Shown one piece after another: positions 7,656 to 15,683 of a stretch of DNA of 64,000 bases. The DNA is from Cohnella kolymensis (GTDB taxonomy: Bacteria > Bacillota > Bacilli > Paenibacillales > Paenibacillaceae). Both the position numbers and the translations under genes were made by a program. Numbering within the stretch: the first letter of the stretch is position 1; each line of letters starts with the position of its first letter. The stretch is from the NCBI RefSeq assembly GCF_000829465.1, contig NZ_JXAL01000014.1:1-64000 (forward strand), read 5' to 3'. The notes beneath the pieces were generated by a model that ran no database searches, was not told the origin of the DNA, and was given only the letters and a program-made list of their open reading frames with translations.

Positions 7656-8766
7656 ACGGAGCAGCCAGGAACGATATCCCTCGGAAAATATCGCGGAGAA
7701 TGTGGATTCTCTGTTGGAACGGCTGGACGGGCAGATCGCCGATCCGGCTTTTAGAGATGTTCTGAAACGATCTCTCAAGCAGCTTGCCGATGTTAAATTC
7801 GCTTTGGATGAAGCCTCCATCGTTGCGGTGACGGATCGCAAAGGAACAATCCAGTATGTGAACGATAAGTTCTGCAAGATTTCGGGTTACTCCAGGGAGG
7901 AGCTTATCGGACAGGATCACAGGCTTGTGAACTCCGGCTGCCACGGCAAGGCGTTCATGCGTGATTTGTGGAGCAGCATCTCATCCGGACACGTCTGGCA
8001 GGGAGAAATAAAAAACCGTTCCAAAAACGGCGGGGAATATTGGGTTGACACCACTATCGTTCCATTTGTAGATGCGGAGGGCCGCCCCTATCAGTATTTG
8101 GCGATTCGTCATGAAGTGACGCAGCTGAAGCAGACGGAAGAGCAGCTGCAGTCGATGATGGCCCAGATGATGCAAATCCAGGAAGAGGAGCGACGGCGCT
8201 TCTCGCGAGATTTGCATGACGGAATCGGGCAAAGCTTATTTTCGCTGAAAATAACGCTGGATCGGATGATTTCGGAAGGAGCAGACAAGGGGCTGGAGAA
8301 CCTTGGGCGTGAAGTATCGCAATTAATGGCCGAGGTTCGCGGGCTCGCTTGGGAGCTTCGTCCCTCCGTGCTTGATGATTTGGGCATCGTGCCCGCTCTT
8401 CGAACCTATATTGAAAATTATGAGCAGCATTATGGCATTCGCGTTCATTTCGACTGTAATCTACGCAAACGGCCGAACCTTTTGATAGAGACGACGATTT
8501 ACCGCGTTGTGCAGGAGGCGCTGACCAACGTCGCCAAATACGCAGACGTTTTCGAGGCCTGTGTGGCGGTACGCGATCATGGCGACCATTTGGAAGCAGT
8601 CGTCGAAGACCGGGGTATCGGCTTCAGCAGGGAAAAGAAAGGCCGCGGCGTCGGTTTATTCAGCATGGAGGAACGGGCAAGGGCGGTTGCAGGAGAGCTG
8701 CGAGTTCGCTCGCAGCCGGGCGAGGGTACCGCTGTGAAGTTAAAAGTGCCGATTAAAGCGGGCTAA
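7648..8766 (+). CDS. PAS-domain sensor histidine kinase (NreB-like, HisKA_3)
   Basis: A 372-residue kinase without membrane segments, so the signal is probably cytosolic. A PAS domain covers about 50-158 and resembles redox PAS domains (VNDKFCKISGYSREELIGQDH...GEYWVDTTI). The HisKA_3 box has the phospho-accepting His190 in SRDLHDGIGQ, the N-box is QEALTNVAKYA, and a GxGF/GVGL ATP lid follows. Unlike staphylococcal NreB it has no CxxC...CxxC cluster for Fe-S; only Cys76 and Cys98 lie in the PAS domain, so any oxygen sensing must use another cofactor. The TTG start overlaps the response regulator stop, with AAAGGA about 10 bases upstream. Confidence 0.88.
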   Translation: MSERSSQERYPSENIAENVDSLLERLDGQIADPAFRDVLKRSLKQLADVKFALDEASIVAVTDRKGTIQYVNDKFCKISGYSREELIGQDHRLVNSGCHGKAFMRDLWSSISSGHVWQGEIKNRSKNGGEYWVDTTIVPFVDAEGRPYQYLAIRHEVTQLKQTEEQLQSMMAQMMQIQEEERRRFSRDLHDGIGQSLFSLKITLDRMISEGADKGLENLGREVSQLMAEVRGLAWELRPSVLDDLGIVPALRTYIENYEQHYGIRVHFDCNLRKRPNLLIETTIYRVVQEALTNVAKYADVFEACVAVRDHGDHLEAVVEDRGIGFSREKKGRGVGLFSMEERARAVAGELRVRSQPGEGTAVKLKVPIKAG

Positions 8767-8779
8767 ACTGTAATCGTTG

Positions 8780-8812
8780 AGCCGTTCGGATTTGTCGCCG
8801 GACGGCTTTTTT
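8780..8812 (+). terminator. Terminator after the sensor kinase
   Basis: AGCCGTTCGG pairs with CCGGACGGCT (one mismatch) and is followed by a T6 run, 14 bases after the kinase stop codon. Confidence 0.8.
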
Positions 8813-8839
8813 GTGTCCATTTTGTGGTATTCGTGGAAC

Positions 8840-8855
8840 TGTGAAGTTTGTCACA
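8840..8855. promoter_or_regulatory. Fnr box upstream of the CuA lipoprotein
   Basis: TGTGAAGTTTGTCACA is a perfect TGTGA-N6-TCACA site about 60 bases before the lipoprotein start codon. Confidence 0.8.
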
Positions 8856-8915
8856 GTGTGAGCGCGATGCAGCGATGTATGATGAACGCGTATCAGAATC
8901 GAAGGAGGAGACGAC

Positions 8916-9317
8916 ATGAAGAAATCAATGTACACAATCGGCGTTGTATTGGCAGCCGCACTAATCGCTACCGGATGCGGCGGAGGCGGCGGCAACGAGA
9001 ATACAGCGGCTGCAGCACCGGAGGCGGCACAAGCTGCAAACGTAGATGCAAGCGGCGCCAAGGCGATCACGATCAACGCCAAGAATTTTGAGTTTGACCA
9101 AAAAGAAATCAAAGTGAAAAAAGGCGAGAAGCTCAGCATCACACTGAAAAACAGTCAAGGAAACCATGCCATCCAAATCGAAGGCTATGACCAACAGATC
9201 AAAGGAGGCAAAACGGTAACTTTTACTGCGGATAAGGCCGGAGAGTTCAGGTTTCTGTGCTCCGTCATGTGCGGTGCAGGCCACATAGATATGGTCGGCA
9301 AATTGATCGTGGAATGA
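8916..9317 (+). CDS. CuA-type cupredoxin lipoprotein
   Basis: A 133-residue exported lipoprotein with a signal peptide and lipobox ending at Cys21 (LIATGC), a short Gly/Ala-rich linker, and one cupredoxin domain. The domain keeps a histidine in GNHAIQI and the full CuA ligand set CSVMCGAGHIDM (C-x3-C-x3-H-x2-M), as in subunit II of cytochrome oxidases and in N2O reductase, but there is no oxidase transmembrane hairpin. It probably sits on the outer face of the membrane and passes electrons to or from a partner such as the ba3 oxidase encoded 6 kb downstream (inferred). It is monocistronic with a perfect Fnr box upstream and a strong RBS (AAGGAGG). Confidence 0.85.
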   Translation: MKKSMYTIGVVLAAALIATGCGGGGGNENTAAAAPEAAQAANVDASGAKAITINAKNFEFDQKEIKVKKGEKLSITLKNSQGNHAIQIEGYDQQIKGGKTVTFTADKAGEFRFLCSVMCGAGHIDMVGKLIVE

Positions 9318-9328
9318 ACAATGATTTT

Positions 9329-9356
9329 TCCACCTGGGGACGGGTGGATTTTTATT
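9329..9356 (+). terminator. Terminator after the CuA lipoprotein
   Basis: TCCACC pairs with GGTGGA around a short loop and is followed by a T-rich tract. Confidence 0.7.
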
Positions 9357-9365
9357 TTTTATGTT

Positions 9366-9381
9366 TGTGATTAATTTCACA
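9366..9381. promoter_or_regulatory. Fnr box upstream of the first hemerythrin-like gene
   Basis: TGTGATTAATTTCACA is a perfect TGTGA-N6-TCACA site about 100 bases before the start codon at 9484. Confidence 0.8.
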
Positions 9382-9483
9382 TTAATTGCTCCGTGACTTG
9401 TGTTAGATTAGAGGTCGCCTGTTACTATCTCGATTATGCACCGTTTATACATATGATAATAGGTGTATAGGGAGGTATGACAG

Positions 9484-10005
9484 ATGAATGCAAAATACTC
9501 GGTTCACAGTGCTTCCGACAATGGCGGCAGCGTGCGGGAGTTTCTGATACAGGATACCGTTCAGCGTGCCAAGCAAGAGCATGATTTGCTCAAAGAAGAA
9601 CTTCAGGACATTTACCAACAGGCCTGTATCGTACGCAGAGAACAGAATGAGATCCGGCTTAACCGAGAAATGCGTCAATTGAAGGACAGTGTTACGCATT
9701 TCATCAAGGAATGGAGTGCCCATACAAGATGGGAAGAATCAGAGCTGTTCCCATTCGCCGCAAACTATTGGGGAGAGGAGCCGGATCTCTTCGCACTCAT
9801 GGAGCAGGAGTTTGAGCTGGCCGAGCAATTCATTCGCGGATTTTTGCAAACCCTGGATCGTGCCGTTGTACTTCTTCCTCAAGAAGAAGCACGCAGAATG
9901 GCCTCTTATTTAATACAGGCTTATGCAATTTTGAAAAACCGTTTCTCCGAGGAGGAGGAAATTATACTGTTGCTGACGGACCGCTCCAACAGTTTCGCTT
10001 ACTAA
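9484..10005 (+). CDS. Hemerythrin-like (HHE) helical protein 1, partly degenerate
   Basis: A 173-residue all-helical protein. It keeps QEHDLLKEEL and HTRWEESELFPF (HxxxE) of the hemerythrin/HHE fold, which uses a di-iron site to bind O2 or NO. The third and fourth helices read EQEFELAEQF and NRFSEEEEI, where the usual histidines are replaced by Phe and Arg, so iron binding may be lost or altered. It is a single gene under its own perfect Fnr box, with an AGGGAGG RBS. A second HHE-like protein is encoded 0.7 kb downstream. The family assignment is by motif; function is inferred. Confidence 0.7.
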   Translation: MNAKYSVHSASDNGGSVREFLIQDTVQRAKQEHDLLKEELQDIYQQACIVRREQNEIRLNREMRQLKDSVTHFIKEWSAHTRWEESELFPFAANYWGEEPDLFALMEQEFELAEQFIRGFLQTLDRAVVLLPQEEARRMASYLIQAYAILKNRFSEEEEIILLLTDRSNSFAY

Positions 10006-10051
10006 AGGCTTAAATACGATTGTACTTTTTTTCACAAAAAAAGAACTTCAG

Positions 10052-10067
10052 TGTGATGAACTTCACA
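10052..10067. promoter_or_regulatory. Fnr box upstream of doxX-HHE-pflBA
   Basis: TGTGATGAACTTCACA is a perfect TGTGA-N6-TCACA site 80 bases before the preferred doxX start, placing the whole doxX-HHE-pflB-pflA operon under probable Fnr control. Confidence 0.85.
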
Positions 10068-10146
10068 TTCATCGAAACAATCATCCCTCATACTGAAGGT
10101 GCAAGGAAAACAAAACAATCCTAAATCCCGAAGGGAGATGGCCTTA

Positions 10147-10690
10147 ATGGTCATGAGATGGTTCAAACAAAATGTATGGGCGGCTGCAGTAGTCATGGTA
10201 TTACGGATTTACCTGGGTGTGCAATGGATCGAGGCGGGCTGGCACAAGCTGACGGACGGATTTGATGCTGCGGGTTTCTTGAAGGGCGCGGTAGCAAAGC
10301 CGATTGCCGATCATGCAACCCAAGCAGTTATATTCCCTAACTATACTTACTTCTTGGAGCACTTCGCTCTCCCCAACGTGAAGCTGATCAACTTCCTGAT
10401 TCCTGTCGGAGAATTTTTAATTGGTGTGGGACTCATCGTCGGCGGATTGACGCTCACGGCTGCATTCTTCGGTCTGATGTTGAACTTCATGTTCCTCCTG
10501 GCCGGAACCCTAAGCACGAACTTGGCTGCTGCTTATCGGATTCATTGTCATGGCGGCGGGTGCCAACGCAGGACGCTTCGGGATTGACGCTTACTTGATG
10601 CCTCTGCTTCGCAAAGGCTGGGCCAAATTGACCGGTAATCATCCTAAAAACAAGACCGGCGGCAAACTCGGCAAAACCTTGCCCCACTGA
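10147..10690 (+). pseudogene. DoxX-family membrane protein, frameshifted
   Basis: Read across one frame change, this is a four-helix DoxX-family membrane protein of about 180 aa, related to the small subunit of archaeal quinol oxidase and to MhqP/CatD-type proteins. The first frame carries RIYLGVQWIEAGWHKL and the central helices up to LAGTLSTN. The second frame continues WLLLIGFIVMAAGANAGRFGIDAYL and ends with a basic tail at 10690. The frames join at about 10522 (one extra base, or two missing). The ATG at 10147 has AAGGGAG 9 bases upstream; upstream ATG codons overlap the RBS. It lies first in the Fnr-controlled operon. A sequencing error is plausible because the downstream part is well conserved. 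Confidence 0.78.
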
Positions 10691-10713
10691 CGAAATAAAG
10701 GGAGGGTACGCTC

Positions 10714-11199
10714 ATGGATAACTCGAATTCAGCGCTGCTCGACTTGTATCTCACTTACGATCAATGGAAAGAAGAGCATGAGGCTCTGTATGCCAGGCTG
10801 CTTGAATTGTGCCGGCTTATGAAATGGAACCCGTCCAACTACGAGTACCCCGACTGGGATGCTCATCATCGCAAGGTCCGGAATTCCTTCATTCCATTCA
10901 TGCTCGATTGGCAAAGGCATTTGAGCAAGGAGAGGAGGACGATCTATCCGATCGCCAAATCTTTGACCTGCGGCGGCCGAATCGGCCCGGTCGCCGCACT
11001 CGAGCAGGATGACCGCATCGCCGCCCAGTTCTATGAGGAGTATCAGAAGGTTACGAAGGACGGCACATCACCGGAAGACGCTCTTTCCCGCTTGTTGCAG
11101 GTACTTATGATCATTGCAGAGCATTTCCGTGTTGAGGACGAGACGGTTGTCCCAGCGACGGATCGGCTGATGGAGCAATTAGAATACAGCAGTTGTTGA
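10714..11199 (+). CDS. Hemerythrin-like (HHE) helical protein 2
   Basis: A 161-residue helical protein with three of the expected metal-ligand helices: EEHEALYARLL, WQRHLSKERRTIYP (HxxxE) and AEHFRVEDETVVP (HxxxE/D). The third helix carries EQDDRIAAQFY, where an EH pair is usual. A di-iron O2- or NO-binding role is inferred from the family. It lies between doxX and pflB, 16 bases before pflB, so it may protect the oxygen-sensitive glycyl radical of PflB by binding residual oxygen (speculative). RBS is GGGAGG. Confidence 0.7.
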   Translation: MDNSNSALLDLYLTYDQWKEEHEALYARLLELCRLMKWNPSNYEYPDWDAHHRKVRNSFIPFMLDWQRHLSKERRTIYPIAKSLTCGGRIGPVAALEQDDRIAAQFYEEYQKVTKDGTSPEDALSRLLQVLMIIAEHFRVEDETVVPATDRLMEQLEYSSC

Positions 11200-11215
11200 G
11201 TGAGGAGAGAACACC

Positions 11216-13486
11216 ATGGCTATCACTGAAGAATACGGAATTGAACCTGCTCCGGCTCCTCTCGATGAATGGAGAGGTTTCCGGCAAGGACGCTGGCAGC
11301 AGCAGATTGACGTTAACGACTTTATCGGGCTTAACCTGACTCCTTACGAGGGTGATGAAAAATTCCTTGCCGAACCGACGGATGCTACCAAGCGGATGTG
11401 GGCAATGGTTCTGGAGCTGATGAAGCAGGAGCGCGAGAACGGCGGCGTCCTTGATGTCGACACGAACACGGTGTCAACGATCACATCACACAAGCCGGGT
11501 TATATCGACCGTAATTTGGAAAGAATCGTCGGTCTGCAGACGGATGCTCCGCTGAGACGCTCGGTTCAGCCTCTCGGCGGCATCCGGATGGTTATAGACG
11601 CTTGCGAAGCCTATGGATACAAGCTGCCGGACGAAATTGTCCGATTGTTCACAGATATACGCAAAACGCACAACCAAGGAGTATTTGATGTATATACCGA
11701 TGAGATGAAGCTGGCACGCAAAGCCGGGATTATCACCGGACTGCCGGACGCATACGGAAGGGGCCGTATTATAGGAGACTACCGGAGGGTGGCCCTGTAC
11801 GGAGTCAATCGGTTGATTCAAGCGAAAAAGGCCGATCTGGCTCTGGCAACGGATGTCATGTCGGAAGAGGTCATACGGCAGCGGGAAGAGCTGGCGGAGC
11901 AAATTCGCAGCTTGGGCGATTTGAAACAGATGGCCGGGTCCTACGGTTATGATATCTCCGTTCCGGCCAAGAACGCCGAGGAAGCAGTACAGTGGCTGTA
12001 CTTCGCTTACTTAGCGGCGATCAAGGAGCAGAATGGGGCGGCCATGAGTCTTGGACGCGTATCCAGCTTTCTTGACATCTACATCGAGCGCGACATTCGG
12101 GAAGGCAAGCTGACCGAGGCTCAGGCGCAGGAATTGATAGACCAGTTCGTCATGAAGCTGCGTCTCGTCAAGTTTCTCCGTACGCCGGATTACAATGAGC
12201 TGTTCAGCGGCGACCCGACATGGGTGACCGAATCGATCGGCGGCATGGCCAACGACGGCAAGACAAGGGTGTCGCGAAATTCATTCCGGTTTCTCCATAC
12301 CCTGTACAACCTAGGGCCGGCACCGGAGCCAAACCTGACCGTTCTGTGGTCGAAGAGGCTTCCTCAAGGCTTCAAGGACTATTGTGCGAAAGTATCCGTA
12401 GATACGAGTTCCATTCAGTATGAAAATGATGATCTGATGCGGCCCTTCTACGGAGATGATTACGGTATCGCCTGCTGTGTGTCGGCGATGCGCATCGGAA
12501 AACAAATGCAGTTTTTCGGAGCTCGGGCGAATCTCGCCAAAGCCTTATTGTACGCCATCAACGGCGGAATCGATGAAAAGCTCGGTATTCAAGCCGGCCC
12601 AACGCTGGCACCTCTCACCGGTGAAATACTCGAATACGATGAGGTCATGCAGCGTTACGATGATATGCTGGAATGGCTTGCCAAGCTCTACATGAATACA
12701 CTCAACGTCATTCATTACATGCACGACAAATACTGCTATGAACGAATCGAAATGGCGCTTCACGATACCGAAATTGTGCGTACGATGGCTTGCGGAATCG
12801 CCGGACTGTCGGTCGTTGCCGATTCGCTCAGCGCAATCAAATACGCTAAGGTTCGTCCGATACGCAACGAAAAAGGACTGGCCGTCGACTTCGACATCGA
12901 AGGGGAGTACCCGCAATATGGGAATAACGATTCCCGGGTTGACGATATCGCCGTGCAATTGACGGAGACGTTCATGAAAAAGCTTCGCAAGCACCGCACG
13001 TATCGCGACGCCATGGCGACGATGTCGGTACTAACGATTACCTCCAATGTGGTATACGGCAAAAAAACCGGCAGTACGCCTGACGGCCGCAAAGCGGGCG
13101 AACCATTCGCCCCGGGAGCGAACCCGATGCACGGCCGGGACCGGAAGGGCGCGCTCGCGTCCTTGAACTCCGTCGCCAAGCTGCCGTACGATAGCTGCCT
13201 GGATGGTATATCGAACACATTTTCCATCATACCGAAGGCGCTCGGACGCGATGCAGATACGCGGATCCGCAGCCTTGTATCGCTGCTCGACGGTTACGCT
13301 TCGAAGGGCGGGCATCACCTGAACATTAACGTATTCAACCGCGAGCAGCTGCTCGACGCGATGGAGCACCCGGAGGAATATCCTCAGCTCACCATACGTG
13401 TCTCGGGCTATGCGGTGAACTTTATCAAACTTACGAAAGAGCAGCAGCTCGACGTTATCAGTCGCACTTTCCACGGCCACGTGTAA
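11216..13486 (+). CDS. pflB: Pyruvate formate-lyase (formate C-acetyltransferase)
   Basis: Glycyl-radical enzyme converting pyruvate and CoA to acetyl-CoA and formate in anaerobic cells. The 756-residue length fits the family. The adjacent catalytic cysteines are Cys420-Cys421 in IACCVSAM, and the radical glycine is Gly731 in RVSGYAV near the C-terminus, at the positions expected from the E. coli enzyme. It is immediately followed by its activating enzyme and preceded by a hemerythrin-like gene in a probable Fnr-regulated operon. The downstream PduL-AckA fusion could convert its acetyl-CoA to acetate and ATP. Identification is secure. Confidence 0.97.
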   Translation: MAITEEYGIEPAPAPLDEWRGFRQGRWQQQIDVNDFIGLNLTPYEGDEKFLAEPTDATKRMWAMVLELMKQERENGGVLDVDTNTVSTITSHKPGYIDRNLERIVGLQTDAPLRRSVQPLGGIRMVIDACEAYGYKLPDEIVRLFTDIRKTHNQGVFDVYTDEMKLARKAGIITGLPDAYGRGRIIGDYRRVALYGVNRLIQAKKADLALATDVMSEEVIRQREELAEQIRSLGDLKQMAGSYGYDISVPAKNAEEAVQWLYFAYLAAIKEQNGAAMSLGRVSSFLDIYIERDIREGKLTEAQAQELIDQFVMKLRLVKFLRTPDYNELFSGDPTWVTESIGGMANDGKTRVSRNSFRFLHTLYNLGPAPEPNLTVLWSKRLPQGFKDYCAKVSVDTSSIQYENDDLMRPFYGDDYGIACCVSAMRIGKQMQFFGARANLAKALLYAINGGIDEKLGIQAGPTLAPLTGEILEYDEVMQRYDDMLEWLAKLYMNTLNVIHYMHDKYCYERIEMALHDTEIVRTMACGIAGLSVVADSLSAIKYAKVRPIRNEKGLAVDFDIEGEYPQYGNNDSRVDDIAVQLTETFMKKLRKHRTYRDAMATMSVLTITSNVVYGKKTGSTPDGRKAGEPFAPGANPMHGRDRKGALASLNSVAKLPYDSCLDGISNTFSIIPKALGRDADTRIRSLVSLLDGYASKGGHHLNINVFNREQLLDAMEHPEEYPQLTIRVSGYAVNFIKLTKEQQLDVISRTFHGHV

Positions 13487-13518
13487 ACAAGCGTATTCGA
13501 GAGAGGGGAGCGATCGCC

Positions 13519-14259
13519 ATGACAACCGGGAGAATTCACTCTCTCGAAACGTTCGGGACCGTAGACGGTCCGGGCATACGTTTCGTGCTTTTCCTGCAAG
13601 GCTGTGCGCTTCAATGCCGTTACTGCCACAACCCCGATTCATGGGATCCGCATGCCGGATCCACGAGGACGGTAGATAACATCCTCGCAGAAATCGAGCC
13701 GTATGCCGAATACTATTTGAGCTCCGGAGGCGGAATTACCGTTACCGGCGGCGAACCGACACTGCAAGCCCCCTTCGTCGCCGAGCTGTTCCGAAGGTGC
13801 AAAGAACGCTGGGGCCTGCATACCGCGCTGGATTCTTCCGGTTTCTGCGATTCGTCCCATGTAGAGGAACTGCTTGCTGTAACGGATCTGGTGCTGTTAG
13901 ACCTGAAATTTATGGATCGGGAAGGCCATATGGCTCTGACCGGCCAGCCGAACGACCGCATTCTTGCATTCGCAAGGCATCTGTCGCAGCGGGGAAAGAA
14001 AATGTGGATCCGCCGGGTGCTCGTACCCGGATTAACTGACGAAAAAGAAGAGCTGCTTGCTTTAGGGCGTTTCATGCAAGAACTTGACGGAGTGGACAAA
14101 ATCGAAGTACTGCCTTATCACCGAATGGGCGTTTATAAATGGCGGCAGCTCGGTATCCCTTACACTCTTGAGGATATCGCCGACCCGGACCCGGTGGATA
14201 TTCAGCGGGCATACCGGCTGATTGGGGAAGGCCGCATCATATCGAATGCCGTCCACTGA
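13519..14259 (+). CDS. pflA: Pyruvate formate-lyase activating enzyme
   Basis: Radical SAM enzyme that installs the glycyl radical on PflB. The 246-residue protein carries the cluster motif GCALQCRYCHNPDSW (C-x3-C-x2-C) and the SAM-binding VTGGEPTLQ segment. The start has a GAGGGGAGCG RBS and lies 32 bases after pflB. Its 3' end runs into a terminator, so the doxX-HHE-pflBA operon probably ends here. Length and motifs are typical. Confidence 0.96.
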   Translation: MTTGRIHSLETFGTVDGPGIRFVLFLQGCALQCRYCHNPDSWDPHAGSTRTVDNILAEIEPYAEYYLSSGGGITVTGGEPTLQAPFVAELFRRCKERWGLHTALDSSGFCDSSHVEELLAVTDLVLLDLKFMDREGHMALTGQPNDRILAFARHLSQRGKKMWIRRVLVPGLTDEKEELLALGRFMQELDGVDKIEVLPYHRMGVYKWRQLGIPYTLEDIADPDPVDIQRAYRLIGEGRIISNAVH

Positions 14260-14276
14260 GGAACGGCATTTTTTTC
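14245..14276 (+). terminator. Terminator overlapping the end of pflA
   Basis: AATGCCGT pairs with ACGGCATT around the pflA stop codon and is followed by a T-run. Confidence 0.8.
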
Positions 14277-14296
14277 ACCACTAAGGAGGGAGTACG

Positions 14297-14923
14297 ATGT
14301 CATCATCAACGATTACCGGTGCGATTCTGGCCGGAGGACCGAATAAATTCATGTCGGGTACCCTGAAGCCTTTGCTTCCCTTTGACGGTGGAACGCTGAT
14401 CGAGCACCAGATCCGGATCATGCGTGAGCTGTGCGGGGAGATCATCGTCGTTACGAACACTCCGAAACCTTTTTTTGACGTTCTCGACCGATCCGTCCGT
14501 CTGATCACAGACTATTTCCCTGACTGCGGTCCGCTCGGGGGCATTCACGCCGCGCTGCACCTTGCGAGAAATCCTCTCGTCTGGGTTGCCGGCTGCGACA
14601 TGCCTTTCCTATCAACTGAGGCGGCACGGCGTTTGGTAGAGAATCGCACAGAACACAACCGCGCGTTCGTCCCGACGATCGGGAACAGGCCCCTGCCGCT
14701 CCACGGAATCTACGACAAACGTTGTGCGGCAGATGCTGCGAATCTGTTGTCCACCGGAGAGAAGCGGCTTGAAGCATTCCTTAATAAGGCCGGTTACTTG
14801 GGTATATCGGCCGATTCGTGGAGAGAGGAACAATCCATCGGCGATTTTGCGTTCACCATCAGAAGCCAAGAGGATTACGAACGGGCCGAGGAGCGGTTGT
14901 CACGAATTCTACACACAAGATAA
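14297..14923 (+). CDS. mobA: Molybdenum cofactor guanylyltransferase (MobA-like)
   Basis: A 208-residue nucleotidyltransferase predicted to attach GMP to molybdopterin. It starts with a variant of the family signature (ILAGGPNKFMSGTLKPLLPF), and has GPLGGIHAAL and the metal-binding AGCDMPFL. MobA matures cofactor for enzymes such as formate dehydrogenase or nitrate reductase, neither of which is in the window. It follows the pflA terminator, with RBS AAGGAGGG. The signature lacks the usual arginine before Met-Gly, so a relative acting on another nucleotide product cannot be excluded. Confidence 0.8.
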   Translation: MSSSTITGAILAGGPNKFMSGTLKPLLPFDGGTLIEHQIRIMRELCGEIIVVTNTPKPFFDVLDRSVRLITDYFPDCGPLGGIHAALHLARNPLVWVAGCDMPFLSTEAARRLVENRTEHNRAFVPTIGNRPLPLHGIYDKRCAADAANLLSTGEKRLEAFLNKAGYLGISADSWREEQSIGDFAFTIRSQEDYERAEERLSRILHTR

Positions 14924-14931
14924 TGACAGGG

Positions 14932-14947
14932 TGTGATGAAAGTCACA
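14932..14947. promoter_or_regulatory. Fnr box upstream of the ba3 oxidase operon
   Basis: TGTGATGAAAGTCACA is a perfect TGTGA-N6-TCACA site about 60 bases before the first cox gene. Confidence 0.85.
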
Positions 14948-15005
14948 GTTGAAGGGCTGCAATGTTTCTACAATAAAGTCAACTCATAGACAGGAGGTAC
15001 ACCCT

Positions 15006-15182
15006 ATGCCGGACATTCGACCTTCCACCGGACAGCAGCCGAAGAGGGCGGGAAATACGGCACGGCGGCTGGCGAAAGAGGAGCCTGCCCTTAAAGGCAC
15101 ATTCGTCTCCGTTTTGCTGCTTGCCGCGTTCATCGCCATCACCTGGATCGGCGTATTCATTCTGTTCGCCGCTCGAAATTAG
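15006..15182 (+). CDS. Cytochrome oxidase subunit IIa-like small membrane protein
   Basis: A 58-residue protein with a charged N-terminal half and one C-terminal transmembrane helix (about 33-55). Position, size and topology match subunit IIa of ba3-type oxidases, which supplies the helix missing from their short subunit II. The ATG at 15006 has a perfect AGGAGG 7 bases upstream; the longer frame from 14949 runs through the Fnr-box promoter and is rejected. It is the first gene of the cox operon, 18 bases before subunit II. Family assignment rests mainly on context. Confidence 0.8.
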   Translation: MPDIRPSTGQQPKRAGNTARRLAKEEPALKGTFVSVLLLAAFIAITWIGVFILFAARN

Positions 15183-15200
15183 AAGGGAGCTGTTAGGTTC

Positions 15201-15671
15201 ATGCATCTTCATCGTCTCGAAAAAATATGGCTTACGATCGGCATCGGCATGCTGGCTGTTTTTCTGCTTGTGCTGGGCACGATGGCTTTCAGCATGGGAA
15301 CAACGACGCCGAGCCAGCACCACCATACGATTGACCCATCCGAGGTGTCGACGACAGCGCCTTTCGACAAGCCGGGGCTCACGAAGGCTGGCGATAAGCA
15401 TTTTGAAGCCGTCATGGTGGCCTATGCCTTCGGTTACGAGCCTCAAACGCTCGAGGTTCCGGCCGGCTCAACGGTAGATTTTAAAGTGACCAGTTCGGAC
15501 GTGGTACACGGCTTCTCGATTGTAGGCACCAACGTCAACATCATGGTGGTACCGGGCGAAGTGAGTCAGATCAGCCATACGTTTGACAAGCCCGGGGAGT
15601 ATTTGATTCTGTGCAACGAATATTGCGGCACAGGCCACGAGTATATGAAAACCACCATTGTCGTCAAGTAG
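15201..15671 (+). CDS. ba3-type cytochrome c oxidase subunit II
   Basis: A 156-residue membrane-anchored cupredoxin with a single N-terminal helix (about 10-33) and a CuA site: a histidine in VVHGFSIVG and the loop CNEYCGTGHEYM (C-x3-C-x3-H-x2-M). It accepts electrons from cytochrome c or a cupredoxin and passes them to subunit I. The short form with one helix is typical of ba3 (B-type) oxidases, in line with the separate subunit IIa gene upstream. It belongs to the operon with the perfect Fnr box, implying use at low oxygen. Confidence 0.92.
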   Translation: MHLHRLEKIWLTIGIGMLAVFLLVLGTMAFSMGTTTPSQHHHTIDPSEVSTTAPFDKPGLTKAGDKHFEAVMVAYAFGYEPQTLEVPAGSTVDFKVTSSDVVHGFSIVGTNVNIMVVPGEVSQISHTFDKPGEYLILCNEYCGTGHEYMKTTIVVK

Positions 15672-15683
15672 GAGGAGATTTGA

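Noticed and set aside
13031-13642. Long minus-strand frame over the pflB/pflA junction
   Set aside because: Antisense to conserved catalytic segments of pflB and pflA; no RBS or family.
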